Shown here one piece after another: positions 9,001 to 17,730 of a stretch of 64,000 bases of DNA (positions within the stretch are counted from its first letter, which is position 1; every line of letters begins with the position of its first letter). The DNA is taken from positions 112,810 through 176,809 of the forward strand of contig UWSI01000001.1 in NCBI GenBank assembly GCA_900541895.1, read 5' to 3'. Below the pieces are notes generated by a model. That model saw only the letters and a list, made by a program, of their open reading frames with translations, did not search any database and was not told the origin of the DNA. A program made the translations under genes and the position numbers. Source of the DNA: an uncultured Actinomyces sp. (GTDB lineage: Bacteria > Actinomycetota > Actinomycetes > Actinomycetales > Actinomycetaceae).

Positions 9001-11616
9001 TCAGTGATTGGACACCTCAACGCGGAGTCCTTCAAGATCGTCGGTGACGTCGACGGTGACAGTATCGCCGTCTTCAACCTCGCCGCTCAGAAGCAGTTTG
9101 GCCAGTCGATCACCGATCTCACGCTGGATCAGTCGGCGTAGAGGACGCGCACCGTAGGCCGGATCATATCCTCGCCTGGTCAGCCAGCCTCGCGCACCTT
9201 CGGTGACATTGAGGCTGATTCGGCGGTCCTTCAGGCGATCAGCCATAGATTCAACCAAGAGATCAACGATTCCAGACAGATCCTCGGGGCTGAGCGGATC
9301 AAAGATCACGGTCTCATCCAGACGGTTGATGAACTCAGGTTTGAAGGATGCGCGCACGGCGTTCATTACGCCTTCACGCTTTTCTTCTTCGCTGAGCGAA
9401 GGATCGGTCAGGAACATCGATCCCAAGTTTGAGGTCAGGATCAGGATTGTGTTCCTGAAGTCCACGGTACGTCCCTGGCCATCGGTCAAACGTCCATCAT
9501 CCAAGACCTGCAAGAGAATGTTGAAGATCTCGGGGTCTGCCTTTTCAACTTCGTCCAAGAGGACGACGCTGTAGGGGCGACGACGCACGGCCTCGGTCAG
9601 TTGACCGCCCTGTTCATAACCGACGTATCCCGGAGGGGCACCGACCAAACGGGCTACAGAGTGCTTCTCCGAGTACTCCGACATGTCGATTCGCACCATG
9701 GCGCGTTCATCATCGAAGAGGAACTCTGCCAAGGACTTGGCAAGTTCGGTCTTACCAACGCCCGTGGGGCCAAGGAAGAGGAAGGAACCGGTGGGTCGAT
9801 TCGGATCAGACAGGCCTGCACGCGAACGACGGACCGCATCGGAAACCGCGCGGACAGCATCCTTTTGACCAATCAGTCGATGAGCAATGAAGTCCTCCAT
9901 ATGGACGAGCTTCTCGCTTTCGGTCTGGAGCAGTTTACCCACGGGAATTCCGGTCCACGATTCGACAACCTCAGCGATCTCAGTCGGGCCGACCTTCTCA
10001 GCGATCATTGGCTCATTGGCCTCGTTCGCCTTTTCTTCAGCCTCAACCTTTTCTTCCTCTTCGCGAATCTGACGTTCAATCTGCGGAATATCGCCGTTCT
10101 GGAGACGTCCAGCTTCTTCGAATCGACCAGCGCGAATCGCCAGCTCCAACTGGGTACGCAACTCATCCAATTGGACGCGGAGCTCACCCACCCGGTTGTG
10201 GCCAGCCTTTTCGGCTTCCCAACGACTGGTGAGAGCGGAAAGCTCTTCGTTCTTGTTCGCGAGGTCTTCACGAAGCTTCTCGAGGCGCTCCGCAGTGGCC
10301 TCGTCTAGGCCGTCGGGGTCAGACTCGGTCAGGTAGGACTCCTCCATACGGAGACGCTCCACCTGGCGACGCAGAACGTCGATCTCCTCGGGCGAGGAGT
10401 CAAGTTCCATACGCAGGCGAGAGGCGGCCTCATCGATCAGGTCAATAGCCTTATCGGGAAGCTGACGCCCGGTGATGTAGCGATCGGACAGTTGGGCCGC
10501 TGCAACCAAAGCACCGTCAGAAATGGTGATCTTGTGGTGCGCTTCGTACTTCGGCGCGATACCGCGCAAGATCGCGACGGTGTCCTCAACCGAAGGCTCA
10601 CCAACGAACACCTGTTGGAAACGACGCTCAAGAGCGGGGTCCTTTTCAATGTTCTCGCGGTACTCATCCAGGGTTGTTGCGCCAACCATACGCAGCTCAC
10701 CACGGGCAAGCATGGGCTTGAGCATATTGCCCGCATCCATTGCCCCTTCAGCGCCGCCACCGGCACCGACGACCGTGTGAAGTTCATCGATAAAAGTGAT
10801 GATCTCGCCGTCAGATCGTTCGATCTCGCCCAGAACAGCCTTGAGGCGTTCCTCGAATTCGCCACGATACTTCGCACCTGCAACCATCCCGGTCAGATCA
10901 AGAGCGATCAGCTTCTTGTTCTTCAAAGATTCGGGGACGTCGCCTGCGACGATTCGCTGGGCGAGACCTTCGACGACAGCGGTCTTACCGACGCCTGGCT
11001 CACCGATGAGAACAGGGTTGTTCTTGGTTCGACGAGACAGCACCTGGATCACGCGGCGAATTTCGCTATCGCGACCAATCACGGGATCCAGCTTGCCCTG
11101 GCGCGCAACCTCGGTCAGGTCACGACCGTACTTCTTGAGGGCCTCAAAGGAACCTTCGGGATCGGCACTGGTGATAGGTTCGGGGCGAAGCTCATCTAGA
11201 GCCTTCTGCAAGCGATCTGCGGTTGCGCCGTTTTCACGCAGGATTTCGCCTGCGCTATCGTCATTTGCGGCCAACGCAATGAGCAGGTGCTCGGTAGAAA
11301 CGTAGGCGTCTCCCTTAGCTTCTGCACGCTTGCGGGCATCGTTAATCACCTGGATCAGACCACGTGAAGTCTGCGGCTGTGCGACGCTCGATCCGCTCGT
11401 CGAAGGTAGCGCCACCAGCGCATTGCGCGTACGCGCACCGATTTGCTGCGGGTTTGCCCCAATTGCTTGAAGCAGAGAGTAGGCAATGCCCTCACCCTGT
11501 TCAAGAAGTGCTTCCAAGAGATGCAGGGAATCCACCTGCGGGTTCCCAGCGGCCTGTGCCGACTGGACCGCGCTACTCACTGCCTCTTGGGCTTTGCTTG
11601 TAAATTGTTCAGTCAT
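9001..11616 (-). CDS. clpB: ClpB disaggregase (Hsp100)
   Basis: 871 aa. Two Clp_N repeats (about 1-150); first AAA+ module with Walker A GEPGVGKT and Walker B ITFIDELHT; a coiled-coil M domain (about 410-530) rich in E/R; second AAA+ module with GPTGVGKT and VVLLDEVEK; a C-terminal small domain. This is the usual full-length ClpB. It is an ATP-driven cytoplasmic hexamer that threads aggregated proteins and hands them to DnaK/DnaJ/GrpE, encoded 4 kb away. Of the two adjacent ATGs, the second (11616) has better spacing from AGGAGG. A HAIR box upstream points to HspR repression. Confidence 0.97.
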   Translation of the reverse strand: MTEQFTSKAQEAVSSAVQSAQAAGNPQVDSLHLLEALLEQGEGIAYSLLQAIGANPQQIGARTRNALVALPSTSGSSVAQPQTSRGLIQVINDARKRAEAKGDAYVSTEHLLIALAANDDSAGEILRENGATADRLQKALDELRPEPITSADPEGSFEALKKYGRDLTEVARQGKLDPVIGRDSEIRRVIQVLSRRTKNNPVLIGEPGVGKTAVVEGLAQRIVAGDVPESLKNKKLIALDLTGMVAGAKYRGEFEERLKAVLGEIERSDGEIITFIDELHTVVGAGGGAEGAMDAGNMLKPMLARGELRMVGATTLDEYRENIEKDPALERRFQQVFVGEPSVEDTVAILRGIAPKYEAHHKITISDGALVAAAQLSDRYITGRQLPDKAIDLIDEAASRLRMELDSSPEEIDVLRRQVERLRMEESYLTESDPDGLDEATAERLEKLREDLANKNEELSALTSRWEAEKAGHNRVGELRVQLDELRTQLELAIRAGRFEEAGRLQNGDIPQIERQIREEEEKVEAEEKANEANEPMIAEKVGPTEIAEVVESWTGIPVGKLLQTESEKLVHMEDFIAHRLIGQKDAVRAVSDAVRRSRAGLSDPNRPTGSFLFLGPTGVGKTELAKSLAEFLFDDERAMVRIDMSEYSEKHSVARLVGAPPGYVGYEQGGQLTEAVRRRPYSVVLLDEVEKADPEIFNILLQVLDDGRLTDGQGRTVDFRNTILILTSNLGSMFLTDPSLSEEEKREGVMNAVRASFKPEFINRLDETVIFDPLSPEDLSGIVDLLVESMADRLKDRRISLNVTEGARGWLTRRGYDPAYGARPLRRLIQREIGDRLAKLLLSGEVEDGDTVTVDVTDDLEGLRVEVSNH

Positions 11617-11678
11617 CATTCCTCCTGCCGCTCATTACGGGCGGCTTTTTTCGTTCTGACTTACACAACGTCAACAAA

Positions 11679-11699
11679 CTTGAGTCTATTCCACTCAAC
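11679..11699 (-). promoter_or_regulatory. HAIR operator (HspR site) upstream of clpB
   Basis: CTTGAGT-N7-ACTCAAC, one mismatch from the consensus CTTGAGT-N7-ACTCAAG, 63 nt before the clpB start. On the minus strand a possible -10 TAGACT lies inside the element. HspR, encoded at 15464-15988, is the expected repressor. Confidence 0.85.
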
Positions 11700-11744
11700 T
11701 TTATTTTTCTGCACGAATCAGCATTCGAAAACACATTTCACAGA

Positions 11745-11786
11745 AAAGAAAAAGAACGCCGAGCTGGACGCGCAACACGCCAGCTC
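11745..11786 (-). terminator. Probable terminator of the murT-gatD operon
   Basis: 7-bp stem GAGCTGG/CCAGCTC (11761-11767, 11780-11786) followed on the minus strand by a T-rich run (TTCTTTTTCTTTT). It lies 25 nt after the stop of the third operon gene. Confidence 0.6.
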
Positions 11787-11811
11787 AGCACTCACCAATA
11801 TCAGAGCAGTT

Positions 11812-12612
11812 TTAGCGCGAACGACGCAGGTAAATCCCCAGACCAATCACGCTCAAACCCAGCATTCCCACAACGCTCGACCACGTCATCGCATCGGGAG
11901 CCTTTGACAGTGCGACGGACTCGCTAAAGCCTGTCATTCCGACCATTTTCAGACCATCAGGAGAGCACGCAAGCGTGTAGTCACCAGCTTGCAGTCCCGA
12001 AACGGTCCACTGGTTCAAGGTGGACTGCATTGGGTGCTCTCCCCCATCACTTCCACGAAGGAGGCACGAAGTTGCCTGTCCCGAGGTCACCTGAACGACA
12101 TAGCCGCCGCTGGAGTCCACACTCACGCTCTGGCCGCTGGAAACCTCACGAGCACTCGCCTGCATCGCAGAAAAATCCGCGCCAGACATCGCAATTCCAA
12201 AGAAAGTCGCAGGAGCAATAAGTACGGACATGACAATGCCCAACACGATCACACCAATTCCGCGACGACGTTTCTTCGCCGACTGACGAACCTGCGTAGG
12301 CACACCGATTTCTTCACCACGCATCGGCTGGGCTGGTGGCGCATAGCCGAGTTTCCCGCCAGAAGTGCGCAGTTTGATCCGTCCCTGTTCCCCTTCGCGA
12401 GGCAGCGTCCTTCCCGCCGGCGATGAGTCCCCTTCCCTCCCAGGTACAGCCTCGATCGACGAGGCCTGCCGGGGCTCGGGCGCCCGCGCCGAGGTGACCT
12501 GGGGCTCGGCCTCGGAATAACGTTCAAAACGCGGGCCACGCGAGGGCAGGACCAGCTCACCATACTGATCCCAGGGCACATCCCGCCCTGATCGCGATTC
12601 CTCAGCGCTCAT
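11812..12612 (-). CDS. Two-TM membrane protein, third gene of the murT-gatD operon
   Basis: 266 aa, no family recognised. Residues 1-115 are polar, charged and Pro-rich, probably disordered and cytoplasmic, ending in a KKRRRG stop. A first TM helix (about 118-140, IGVIVLGIVMSVLIAPATFFGIAM) leads to an extracytoplasmic domain of about 90 residues with two cysteines (SCLLRGSD and LACSPDG), a possible disulfide, then a second TM (WSSVVGMLGLSVIGLGIYL) and RRSR. Its ATG overlaps the gatD stop by 11 nt, so it is translationally coupled to MurT/GatD. A role in envelope assembly near lipid II amidation is inferred from position only. Confidence 0.75.
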   Translation of the reverse strand: MSAEESRSGRDVPWDQYGELVLPSRGPRFERYSEAEPQVTSARAPEPRQASSIEAVPGREGDSSPAGRTLPREGEQGRIKLRTSGGKLGYAPPAQPMRGEEIGVPTQVRQSAKKRRRGIGVIVLGIVMSVLIAPATFFGIAMSGADFSAMQASAREVSSGQSVSVDSSGGYVVQVTSGQATSCLLRGSDGGEHPMQSTLNQWTVSGLQAGDYTLACSPDGLKMVGMTGFSESVALSKAPDAMTWSSVVGMLGLSVIGLGIYLRRSR

Positions 12613-13408
12613 GCCGTTCCAAACGCTCGCGGAGCTCTGGGCGCGAAATGGTCGCAGCTAAACGTTCGTGACGAAGTTCCTCGACCCCGGGAACATCAAG
12701 GGGGTCAAGTTTGTGTCCCAAAGCGCGCTCAAGCAAAAGGTCCGCAAGCTGAGGGTTACGCGCAAGAACCGGACCATGCAGGTAGGTCGCAATGATTGAC
12801 CCTTGAACAGCACCGTCGACACGCGGCGCTTTGAAGGCAGCATCATCGCCAGAAGCACTCTGTTCATCAAAGCCTTCGGGAGGAAGAATCGAGTTCCCCT
12901 TACCGAAAAGCACCTTTCCTAGAGGACGCGCATCAGGACCTAGCTGGCTTCCACCACCGTGGTTTTCAAACCCTGTCAGCGGCTCCGATAGTCCATCGAT
13001 CTCGGGCTGGACAACAAGTTCGCCGATTGAGCGCTTTCCCTGGGGACGAGTCGTCAGGTCCAAGAGCCCCAAGCCGTCCACCTTGCGATTACGCGCATCT
13101 GTGTACCAGTGACCCAAGATTTGAAGTGAAGCGCAGATCGCCAGAAGAGGCCTGCCCGCTGCTACAGCATTCTTCAAACCGGGATCGGCGGTGAAAGTCT
13201 CAACCGCAAGTTCTTGGGCTGCGTCTTCACCACCACCAAGGGTGTAGATATCGAGATCATCGGGTATCACGTCACCAACGCCGACATACTGAATCTGGGC
13301 GTCAAAGCCACGCCGACGCGCGCGTTCCGCGAGCACCAGGGCATTGCCACCATCCGCGTAGGTCCCCAAGACTTCAGGGAGAAGAACACCAATTCGCAGT
13401 GCACTCAT
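12602..13408 (-). CDS. gatD: Lipid II isoglutaminyl synthase, glutaminase subunit GatD
   Basis: 268 aa, CobB/CobQ-like class I glutamine amidotransferase. Visible: LPEVLGTYADGGNA at the N-terminus, the LGGGEDA loop, nucleophile Cys in AICASLQ (near 92), and GFENHGG plus a C-terminal HGP...NP segment carrying the catalytic His (TYLHGPVLARNP). With MurT it transfers ammonia from glutamine to the alpha-carboxyl of D-Glu2 of lipid II on the cytoplasmic face, giving D-isoglutamine, a change known to affect crosslinking and lysozyme resistance. The start overlaps the murT stop (ATGA). Confidence 0.93.
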   Translation of the reverse strand: MSALRIGVLLPEVLGTYADGGNALVLAERARRRGFDAQIQYVGVGDVIPDDLDIYTLGGGEDAAQELAVETFTADPGLKNAVAAGRPLLAICASLQILGHWYTDARNRKVDGLGLLDLTTRPQGKRSIGELVVQPEIDGLSEPLTGFENHGGGSQLGPDARPLGKVLFGKGNSILPPEGFDEQSASGDDAAFKAPRVDGAVQGSIIATYLHGPVLARNPQLADLLLERALGHKLDPLDVPGVEELRHERLAATISRPELRERLERHER

Positions 13409-14718
13409 TCTGCTTCCTCCGCTTGACGATGAGAATCCAAAACCCGCTTAAAATCACGCAAAGCCGTGTAGTTGAGAAGAATTTCAACCCTGCCCGGCAC
13501 GCACGATTGCAGCGCATCCATTGGCAGCGGGAAAAGTTCACAGTGGACGCCCGCATATTCCAATCGAACTGCGAGGTCTGCACCGCGCTCACCACAGGCA
13601 TAAACCTTGCGATGTGGAGCGCCAAGAACCGAAAAGTCCACATCCCACAGCCACGACAGGTCTTGCCCGTCAGCAACCTGGCCATTGATCGCGACAATGA
13701 CCTGATCGACACTGGGGTCAATCATGTACATGGCTTCCTGCCAGCCCGCGGGATTCTTTGCCAGCATGAGTCGCGCCAGTCGACCGTGGATTTCGTAGGT
13801 CGAATAGCGGCCTGCGACCTCAACGACCTCGGACATTGCGCGGCACGCGGCCTGCGGGTCAACGCCCATCGCGACGGCCGCAGCCAGCGCTTCGAGCGCA
13901 TTGGACAAATTGGCACGACCGGGCAGAGAGAGCCGCAGAGGAATTCGCAAACCATCCTTACGGCAGGCAATGGCACTGGGGTGGGAAGGATCGGAAAGGT
14001 CCTCGTCTTCAAGCCACCACAGAGGATCGGGGCGACGATACTGGTCCAAACCCTCATCCGAAGAAGAGGCCGTCAAAGGAACGACCCGCCAGGAATCATC
14101 GGCGTGGATGACGCGTCCGCCGCGTGGGAAGGCAGTCGAATCCCCCATCCATGCGTGTCCGGCAGCGACCCACTGAACATTGGGGCTATCCCAGGCAGCC
14201 GAAGCGACCAAGGGATCATCACAGTTCGCAATCACAACAGCATTGGGATGCTCATTGACCGCCTTTCGGAGACGACGTTCAACAGCTCCGATCTCACCCA
14301 CTCGATCCAGCTGATCTCGTGAAAGGTTCAGCAAAACCATGGCCTGCGGATCCACAAAACGCGACACCGTGGGCATGTGCATCTCATCAACTTCGAGCGC
14401 GGCAAGCGGGGCATCCGAACGCATGAGCGCGGTGGTGATTCCCGGGGTCATATTGTCTCCATTTGTATTGGAGGCAACATGGCCAATCGAAAAGAGCGCA
14501 GCGCGAAGCAGGCGGGTTGTTGTTGACTTTCCGTTGGTGCCAGAAACGACAACACTTCGGCGGTTCTTTGCCAATTCTGCGAGCAAATTCGGGTCAAGCT
14601 TCAGCGCTACTTTGCCACCGATCATTCCACCCGAACCGCGTCCGAGGCGGCGAGAGGCCCAACTGGCACCCTTCCCCGCTACAACGGCCACGCGCGAACG
14701 TAAAGTCAATGAAGTCAT
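13405..14718 (-). CDS. murT: Lipid II isoglutaminyl synthase, Mur-ligase-like subunit MurT
   Basis: 437 aa. Mur ligase central domain with P-loop SGTNGKSTTTRLL (59-71), NTNGDNMTPGI (84-94), EVDEMHMP (109-116) and NLSRDQLDRVGE (131-142), then the C-terminal MurT/DUF1727 domain. MurT activates the D-Glu carboxyl of lipid II with ATP while GatD supplies ammonia. In characterised MurT proteins a Cys4 zinc ribbon is inserted in the central domain. Here the matching stretch (about 194-234: AFPRGGRVIH...WRVVP...RRPDPLWW) keeps the framework but has no cysteines. A -10 TAGTGT lies 7 nt before the ATG, so the transcript is probably leaderless. Confidence 0.93.
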   Translation of the reverse strand: MTSLTLRSRVAVVAGKGASWASRRLGRGSGGMIGGKVALKLDPNLLAELAKNRRSVVVSGTNGKSTTTRLLRAALFSIGHVASNTNGDNMTPGITTALMRSDAPLAALEVDEMHMPTVSRFVDPQAMVLLNLSRDQLDRVGEIGAVERRLRKAVNEHPNAVVIANCDDPLVASAAWDSPNVQWVAAGHAWMGDSTAFPRGGRVIHADDSWRVVPLTASSSDEGLDQYRRPDPLWWLEDEDLSDPSHPSAIACRKDGLRIPLRLSLPGRANLSNALEALAAAVAMGVDPQAACRAMSEVVEVAGRYSTYEIHGRLARLMLAKNPAGWQEAMYMIDPSVDQVIVAINGQVADGQDLSWLWDVDFSVLGAPHRKVYACGERGADLAVRLEYAGVHCELFPLPMDALQSCVPGRVEILLNYTALRDFKRVLDSHRQAEEAE

Positions 14719-14725
14719 GGAACCT

Positions 14726-14731
14726 ACACTA
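14726..14731 (-). promoter_or_regulatory. -10 box of leaderless murT promoter
   Basis: TAGTGT on the minus strand, 7 nt before the murT ATG (14718). No ribosome site is present. Confidence 0.45.
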
Positions 14732-14754
14732 CATTGATTGCTTCATAGCTTCTC

Positions 14755-14790
14755 CACAGCTTGGGCATAATTCTCACAGATCAGCTGTGG
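14755..14790 (+). promoter_or_regulatory. Shared upstream motif and inverted repeat before the GtrA gene
   Basis: CACAGCTTG (14755-14763) followed by CATAAT and CACAGATC recurs in nearly the same form and distance (50 against 49 nt from the ATG) before the phosphodiester glycosidase gene at 23664. CCACAGCT (14754-14761) also pairs with AGCTGTGG (14783-14790). Confidence 0.4.
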
Positions 14791-14804
14791 GCAAAGTAAG
14801 TGTC

Positions 14805-15383
14805 ATGAACACGAACGCAGCACTCCAGTCGCAGGGGCAGGCCGCCACAACATTCGCTTCCACTCTCAGCGCGAAGCTTGTCGACTTGATCCGCACCAAT
14901 GTGCGCGTCCTGCGCTACCTGGCCTCGTCGCTGTCCTCAACCGCGCTGGACTACACAATGCTGCTCATCCTGAATGCAACCATCGGCGGAGTCTTCCTGC
15001 CGGTCGCACTGGCCAGGGTCTCCTCGTGTTCCTTGAACTTCGCTCTGAACCGGAAGGTTTTCAACGCTCGCGGTGGAATTGTTGCGACCGCAATCCGCTA
15101 TGCGATTATGGCGGCAAGCGTAATGACCATGTCCTACCTGATGATCCAAGCTTTGGTATCAGCCGGAATGGCTCTGTGGATGGCCTCTTTAACCGCAAAT
15201 ACTTCGCTCTTCATCGTCAATTACCTGGGCCAGAACTTCTTTGTCTTCGGCACCTTAGCTGACCTTCACTCCTCAATTTCCGAGGCCGTGGCCGGGCTTC
15301 AGCGAACAGCAACGCGGGCCACTGGCATCCTTTCGTCGTTGCTTGCACGGATTACTCGACGGGACCTGGTCTTAGCTGCCTGA
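14805..15383 (+). CDS. GtrA-family membrane protein
   Basis: 192 aa from the ATG at 14805 (MNTNAALQ); the frame stays open far upstream but runs antisense through murT, so the longer form is rejected. Four TM helices of the GtrA type (residues about 40-150), with RYLASSLSSTALDYTMLL and SLNFALNRKVF matching the family. GtrA proteins are thought to help move undecaprenyl-linked sugars, or to assist GT2 glycosyltransferases in polysaccharide and wall-polymer decoration. A paralogous GtrA domain is fused to a GT2 enzyme at 24715, and both loci share an upstream motif, suggesting one pathway. Confidence 0.82.
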   Translation: MNTNAALQSQGQAATTFASTLSAKLVDLIRTNVRVLRYLASSLSSTALDYTMLLILNATIGGVFLPVALARVSSCSLNFALNRKVFNARGGIVATAIRYAIMAASVMTMSYLMIQALVSAGMALWMASLTANTSLFIVNYLGQNFFVFGTLADLHSSISEAVAGLQRTATRATGILSSLLARITRRDLVLAA

Positions 15384-15394
15384 ATATGGGGAGC

Positions 15395-15423
15395 AAAAAG
15401 GGGAGGCATTTTCATGCCTCCCC
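15395..15423 (-). terminator. Terminator of the dnaK operon (probably bidirectional)
   Basis: 10-bp stem GGGGAGGCAT/ATGCCTCCCC (15400-15409, 15414-15423); on the minus strand it is followed by TTTTT. It lies between the convergent GtrA and hspR genes. Confidence 0.8.
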
Positions 15424-15463
15424 TCACTCACTCCACCTCAAGGACATCGCTCAAGGGGGTGTG

Positions 15464-15988
15464 TTATCGAGAAACCACAACGGTCCCTTCGATAACCCGG
15501 ACTCCTTCGGGCGATGCTTCAATAAGCGCGCGAACGCGCTGGTTACCAGCAGGTCGCCACGCTACGAGGCCTCGGTCTCTGACGGGTATCATGCCACCGC
15601 GTCGAGATTCTTCAGCACGGCGTGCATGTGCACGTCGCATGGGACGAATCTGGCCATCTGGGCTTGCTACGAATACTCGATCAAAGACGGGTTCGAATTC
15701 TTCAACCCGCTCAGCCAAGGCATCGCGTTGTTCTCGCAGGCGATCAACCTTATCCTCCAGCTCCATGATCCGCTGGATACCGGCCAAGTTGATTCCTTCA
15801 TCTTGGCTAAGGCGCTGAATCTCCTTCAGGCGCTCGACATCGCGTCGGGTGTAACGCCGCCCGCGTCCCTTCGCACGAAGGGGTGTCACCAAGCCAATCC
15901 GATCGTATTGACGCAAGGTTTGCGGATGCATTCCCGCCAGCTGTGCGGCAACGGAAATCACGAAAGTTACTTCATCCTGATGTCCCAT
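15464..15988 (-). CDS. hspR: Heat-shock repressor HspR (MerR family)
   Basis: 174 aa. A MerR-type winged helix (residues about 10-75): FVISVAAQLAGMHPQTLRQYDRIGLVTPLR with GRGRRYTRRDVERL, then a coiled-coil dimerisation helix and an Arg-rich tail longer than in many HspR proteins. HspR represses dnaK and clpB by binding HAIR boxes and needs DnaK as co-repressor, so titration of DnaK by misfolded protein relieves repression. It is the last gene of the dnaK operon and overlaps dnaJ at the stop (GTGATG); the ATG is chosen over the preceding GTG for its spacing from GGTGAG. Confidence 0.93.
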   Translation of the reverse strand: MGHQDEVTFVISVAAQLAGMHPQTLRQYDRIGLVTPLRAKGRGRRYTRRDVERLKEIQRLSQDEGINLAGIQRIMELEDKVDRLREQRDALAERVEEFEPVFDRVFVASPDGQIRPMRRAHARRAEESRRGGMIPVRDRGLVAWRPAGNQRVRALIEASPEGVRVIEGTVVVSR

Positions 15989-17031
15989 CACGCACTCACC
16001 TTCTTTACAAGATCTGCGCGCGGATCACTCTGATCAAGAGAATCCGCCAGCGACTTGATCGAATCAAGCTGTTCAGGTGTGAGATCCTTGGGGACCACCA
16101 CACTGATGGTTGCCAAGAGATCGCCCGTTCCCTTCTTCGTGGCCACACCGCGCCCCTTCAGGCGCAGGGTTCGACCAGAATCAGAACCGGCGGGAACCTT
16201 GACGGTGACGGTCGAACCATCGATCAAGGGAAGCTCAACCTTGGCACCCAGCGTTGCCTCGGCAAAGGTCACGGGTAGGGTCATGCGAAGGTCATTTCCT
16301 TCGCGGCTGTAGACCGGATCCTCCTCGACATGGATCGTGACGATCAGATCGCCAGCGCTCCCGCCATTGATCGAGGCCTTCCCCTTGCCGCGCAGGCGCA
16401 CACTCTGTCCGTCCTTAATTCCCTTGGGAACCTTGACGGTCATAGGCTTACCGGAGACAGCCAACTTGATGTTGACTCCACTCAGGCTTTGCTTGAGCGT
16501 AATGCGTGTCGATGCGTGCAAGTCTTCGCCCTTTTGGGGGGCTTGCTGGTAAGGCGAACCGTGCGCTCCGCCAAAACCGCCGAATTGAGATGCGCCAGCG
16601 TAGGGAGAGGACCCGCGCGAAGAGCCGCCACCAAAACCGCCGAAAGCACCCAGGATGTCGTCCAGGTTGATACCTGCGCCGCCACCGCTGGTGGAGAAAC
16701 GAACATTCCCGCCGTTTCCCCCACCGAAAGCTCCGAAGAGATCTTCGAAGTTCACGCCGGATGCTCCGCCACCGGCAGCGCCTCGGAAACCGCCGGCGCC
16801 CATCGAGCGAATCGCATCGTATTGCTGGCGCTGCTCAGGATTGGACAGGACCGTGTAGGCCTCACCAATTTCCTTAAAGCGTTCTTCAGCTTCGGGGTTC
16901 CCCTTGTTCTGGTCGGGGTGCCAGGTGCGCGCAAGTTTGCGGTAGGCCTTCTTGATTGTGGCCTCATCAGCATCCTTGCTTACGCCAAGGACCTTGTAGA
17001 AATCCTTTTGGAGCCAATCTTCTCCACTCAC
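15988..17031 (-). CDS. dnaJ: DnaJ-type co-chaperone without zinc finger
   Basis: 347 aa. J domain at 1-75 with the HPD motif (TWHPDQNKG), a long Gly/Phe/Ser-rich region (about 80-165), then two C-terminal beta domains (TVKVPKGIKDGQ..., TVKVPAGSDSGR...) and a short dimerisation tail. The CxxCxGxG zinc-finger repeats of type A DnaJ are absent, so this is a type B (CbpA-like) J protein, as I recall also for dnaK-linked dnaJ1 of bifidobacteria. It stimulates DnaK ATPase and delivers substrates. The GTG start has AAGGAGGTGA upstream. Confidence 0.92.
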   Translation of the reverse strand: MSGEDWLQKDFYKVLGVSKDADEATIKKAYRKLARTWHPDQNKGNPEAEERFKEIGEAYTVLSNPEQRQQYDAIRSMGAGGFRGAAGGGASGVNFEDLFGAFGGGNGGNVRFSTSGGGAGINLDDILGAFGGFGGGSSRGSSPYAGASQFGGFGGAHGSPYQQAPQKGEDLHASTRITLKQSLSGVNIKLAVSGKPMTVKVPKGIKDGQSVRLRGKGKASINGGSAGDLIVTIHVEEDPVYSREGNDLRMTLPVTFAEATLGAKVELPLIDGSTVTVKVPAGSDSGRTLRLKGRGVATKKGTGDLLATISVVVPKDLTPEQLDSIKSLADSLDQSDPRADLVKKVSA

Positions 17032-17076
17032 TGCGCGTCACCTCCTTTTTTGACTCTGCAGTTCGTTGAATGTTCC

Positions 17077-17730
17077 TTATTCAGGGTTGTACACCAGGAC
17101 TTTCGCCGCGCGGATAATGGTCTCTCCGCGACGATATCCAGATTGCAAGACCTGTCCCAGGACCGGGTGGTCCACATCGGGATTGGGCTGAGCCATCAGT
17201 GCTTCATGAAGCACGGGGTCGAAATCGTCCCCTTCGTCTCCGAAACGTTCCAGCTCGAAGCGCGTTCGAAGCGTGTCTTCCAGCTTGTTCGCGATCGAGG
17301 CAAAGGGACCATCATTGAGATCCCCGTGCTTGCGCGCGGCCTCGATATCATCCAAGACACCGATCATTGCTTCCAGCACCTGGTCGCGTCCGGACTGGAC
17401 GTGGCCGGCAACGGATTCCTTGGAACGACGAACGAAGTTCGAGTATTCCTGGTTGAGGTTGTACAGGTCTGCGTGGGCGCGAGCGAGTTTTTCTTCAGCC
17501 TGCGCCACTTGGTCGAGAGCCTTGGACAGTTCACTGTCTTCCAGCTGCTCTTCGAAGTCCGACATATCGACTTCACCCATGTCCTCGCCCTGACTGTTTG
17601 CCGAGGCCGCAGTTGCGTGTGCAGCTGCGCCCTCTTGGGCATTGGGCTGGGCGTCGCCCGGGGTGGCCGGCTGAGAGCCGACCACCGGTTCCTGGGCGTC
17701 GTCGGAAGGATTCGTGGGCTCGGTGCTCAC
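17077..17730 (-). CDS. grpE: GrpE nucleotide-exchange factor
   Basis: 217 aa. An acidic, Ala/Gln-rich disordered N-terminus (1-75), a long coiled coil (about 80-140) and the C-terminal beta domain with FGDEGDDFDPVLHEALM and GYRRGETIIRAAKVLV, the GrpE signature. The dimer releases ADP from DnaK. The GTG start overlaps the dnaK stop (GTGA), giving translational coupling; 45 nt separate it from dnaJ. Confidence 0.95.
   Translation of the reverse strand: MSTEPTNPSDDAQEPVVGSQPATPGDAQPNAQEGAAAHATAASANSQGEDMGEVDMSDFEEQLEDSELSKALDQVAQAEEKLARAHADLYNLNQEYSNFVRRSKESVAGHVQSGRDQVLEAMIGVLDDIEAARKHGDLNDGPFASIANKLEDTLRTRFELERFGDEGDDFDPVLHEALMAQPNPDVDHPVLGQVLQSGYRRGETIIRAAKVLVYNPE

Noticed and set aside
13399..14322. 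307-codon + strand frame opposite murT and gatD
   Set aside because: Antisense shadow; the minus-strand Mur ligase and amidotransferase motifs are unambiguous.
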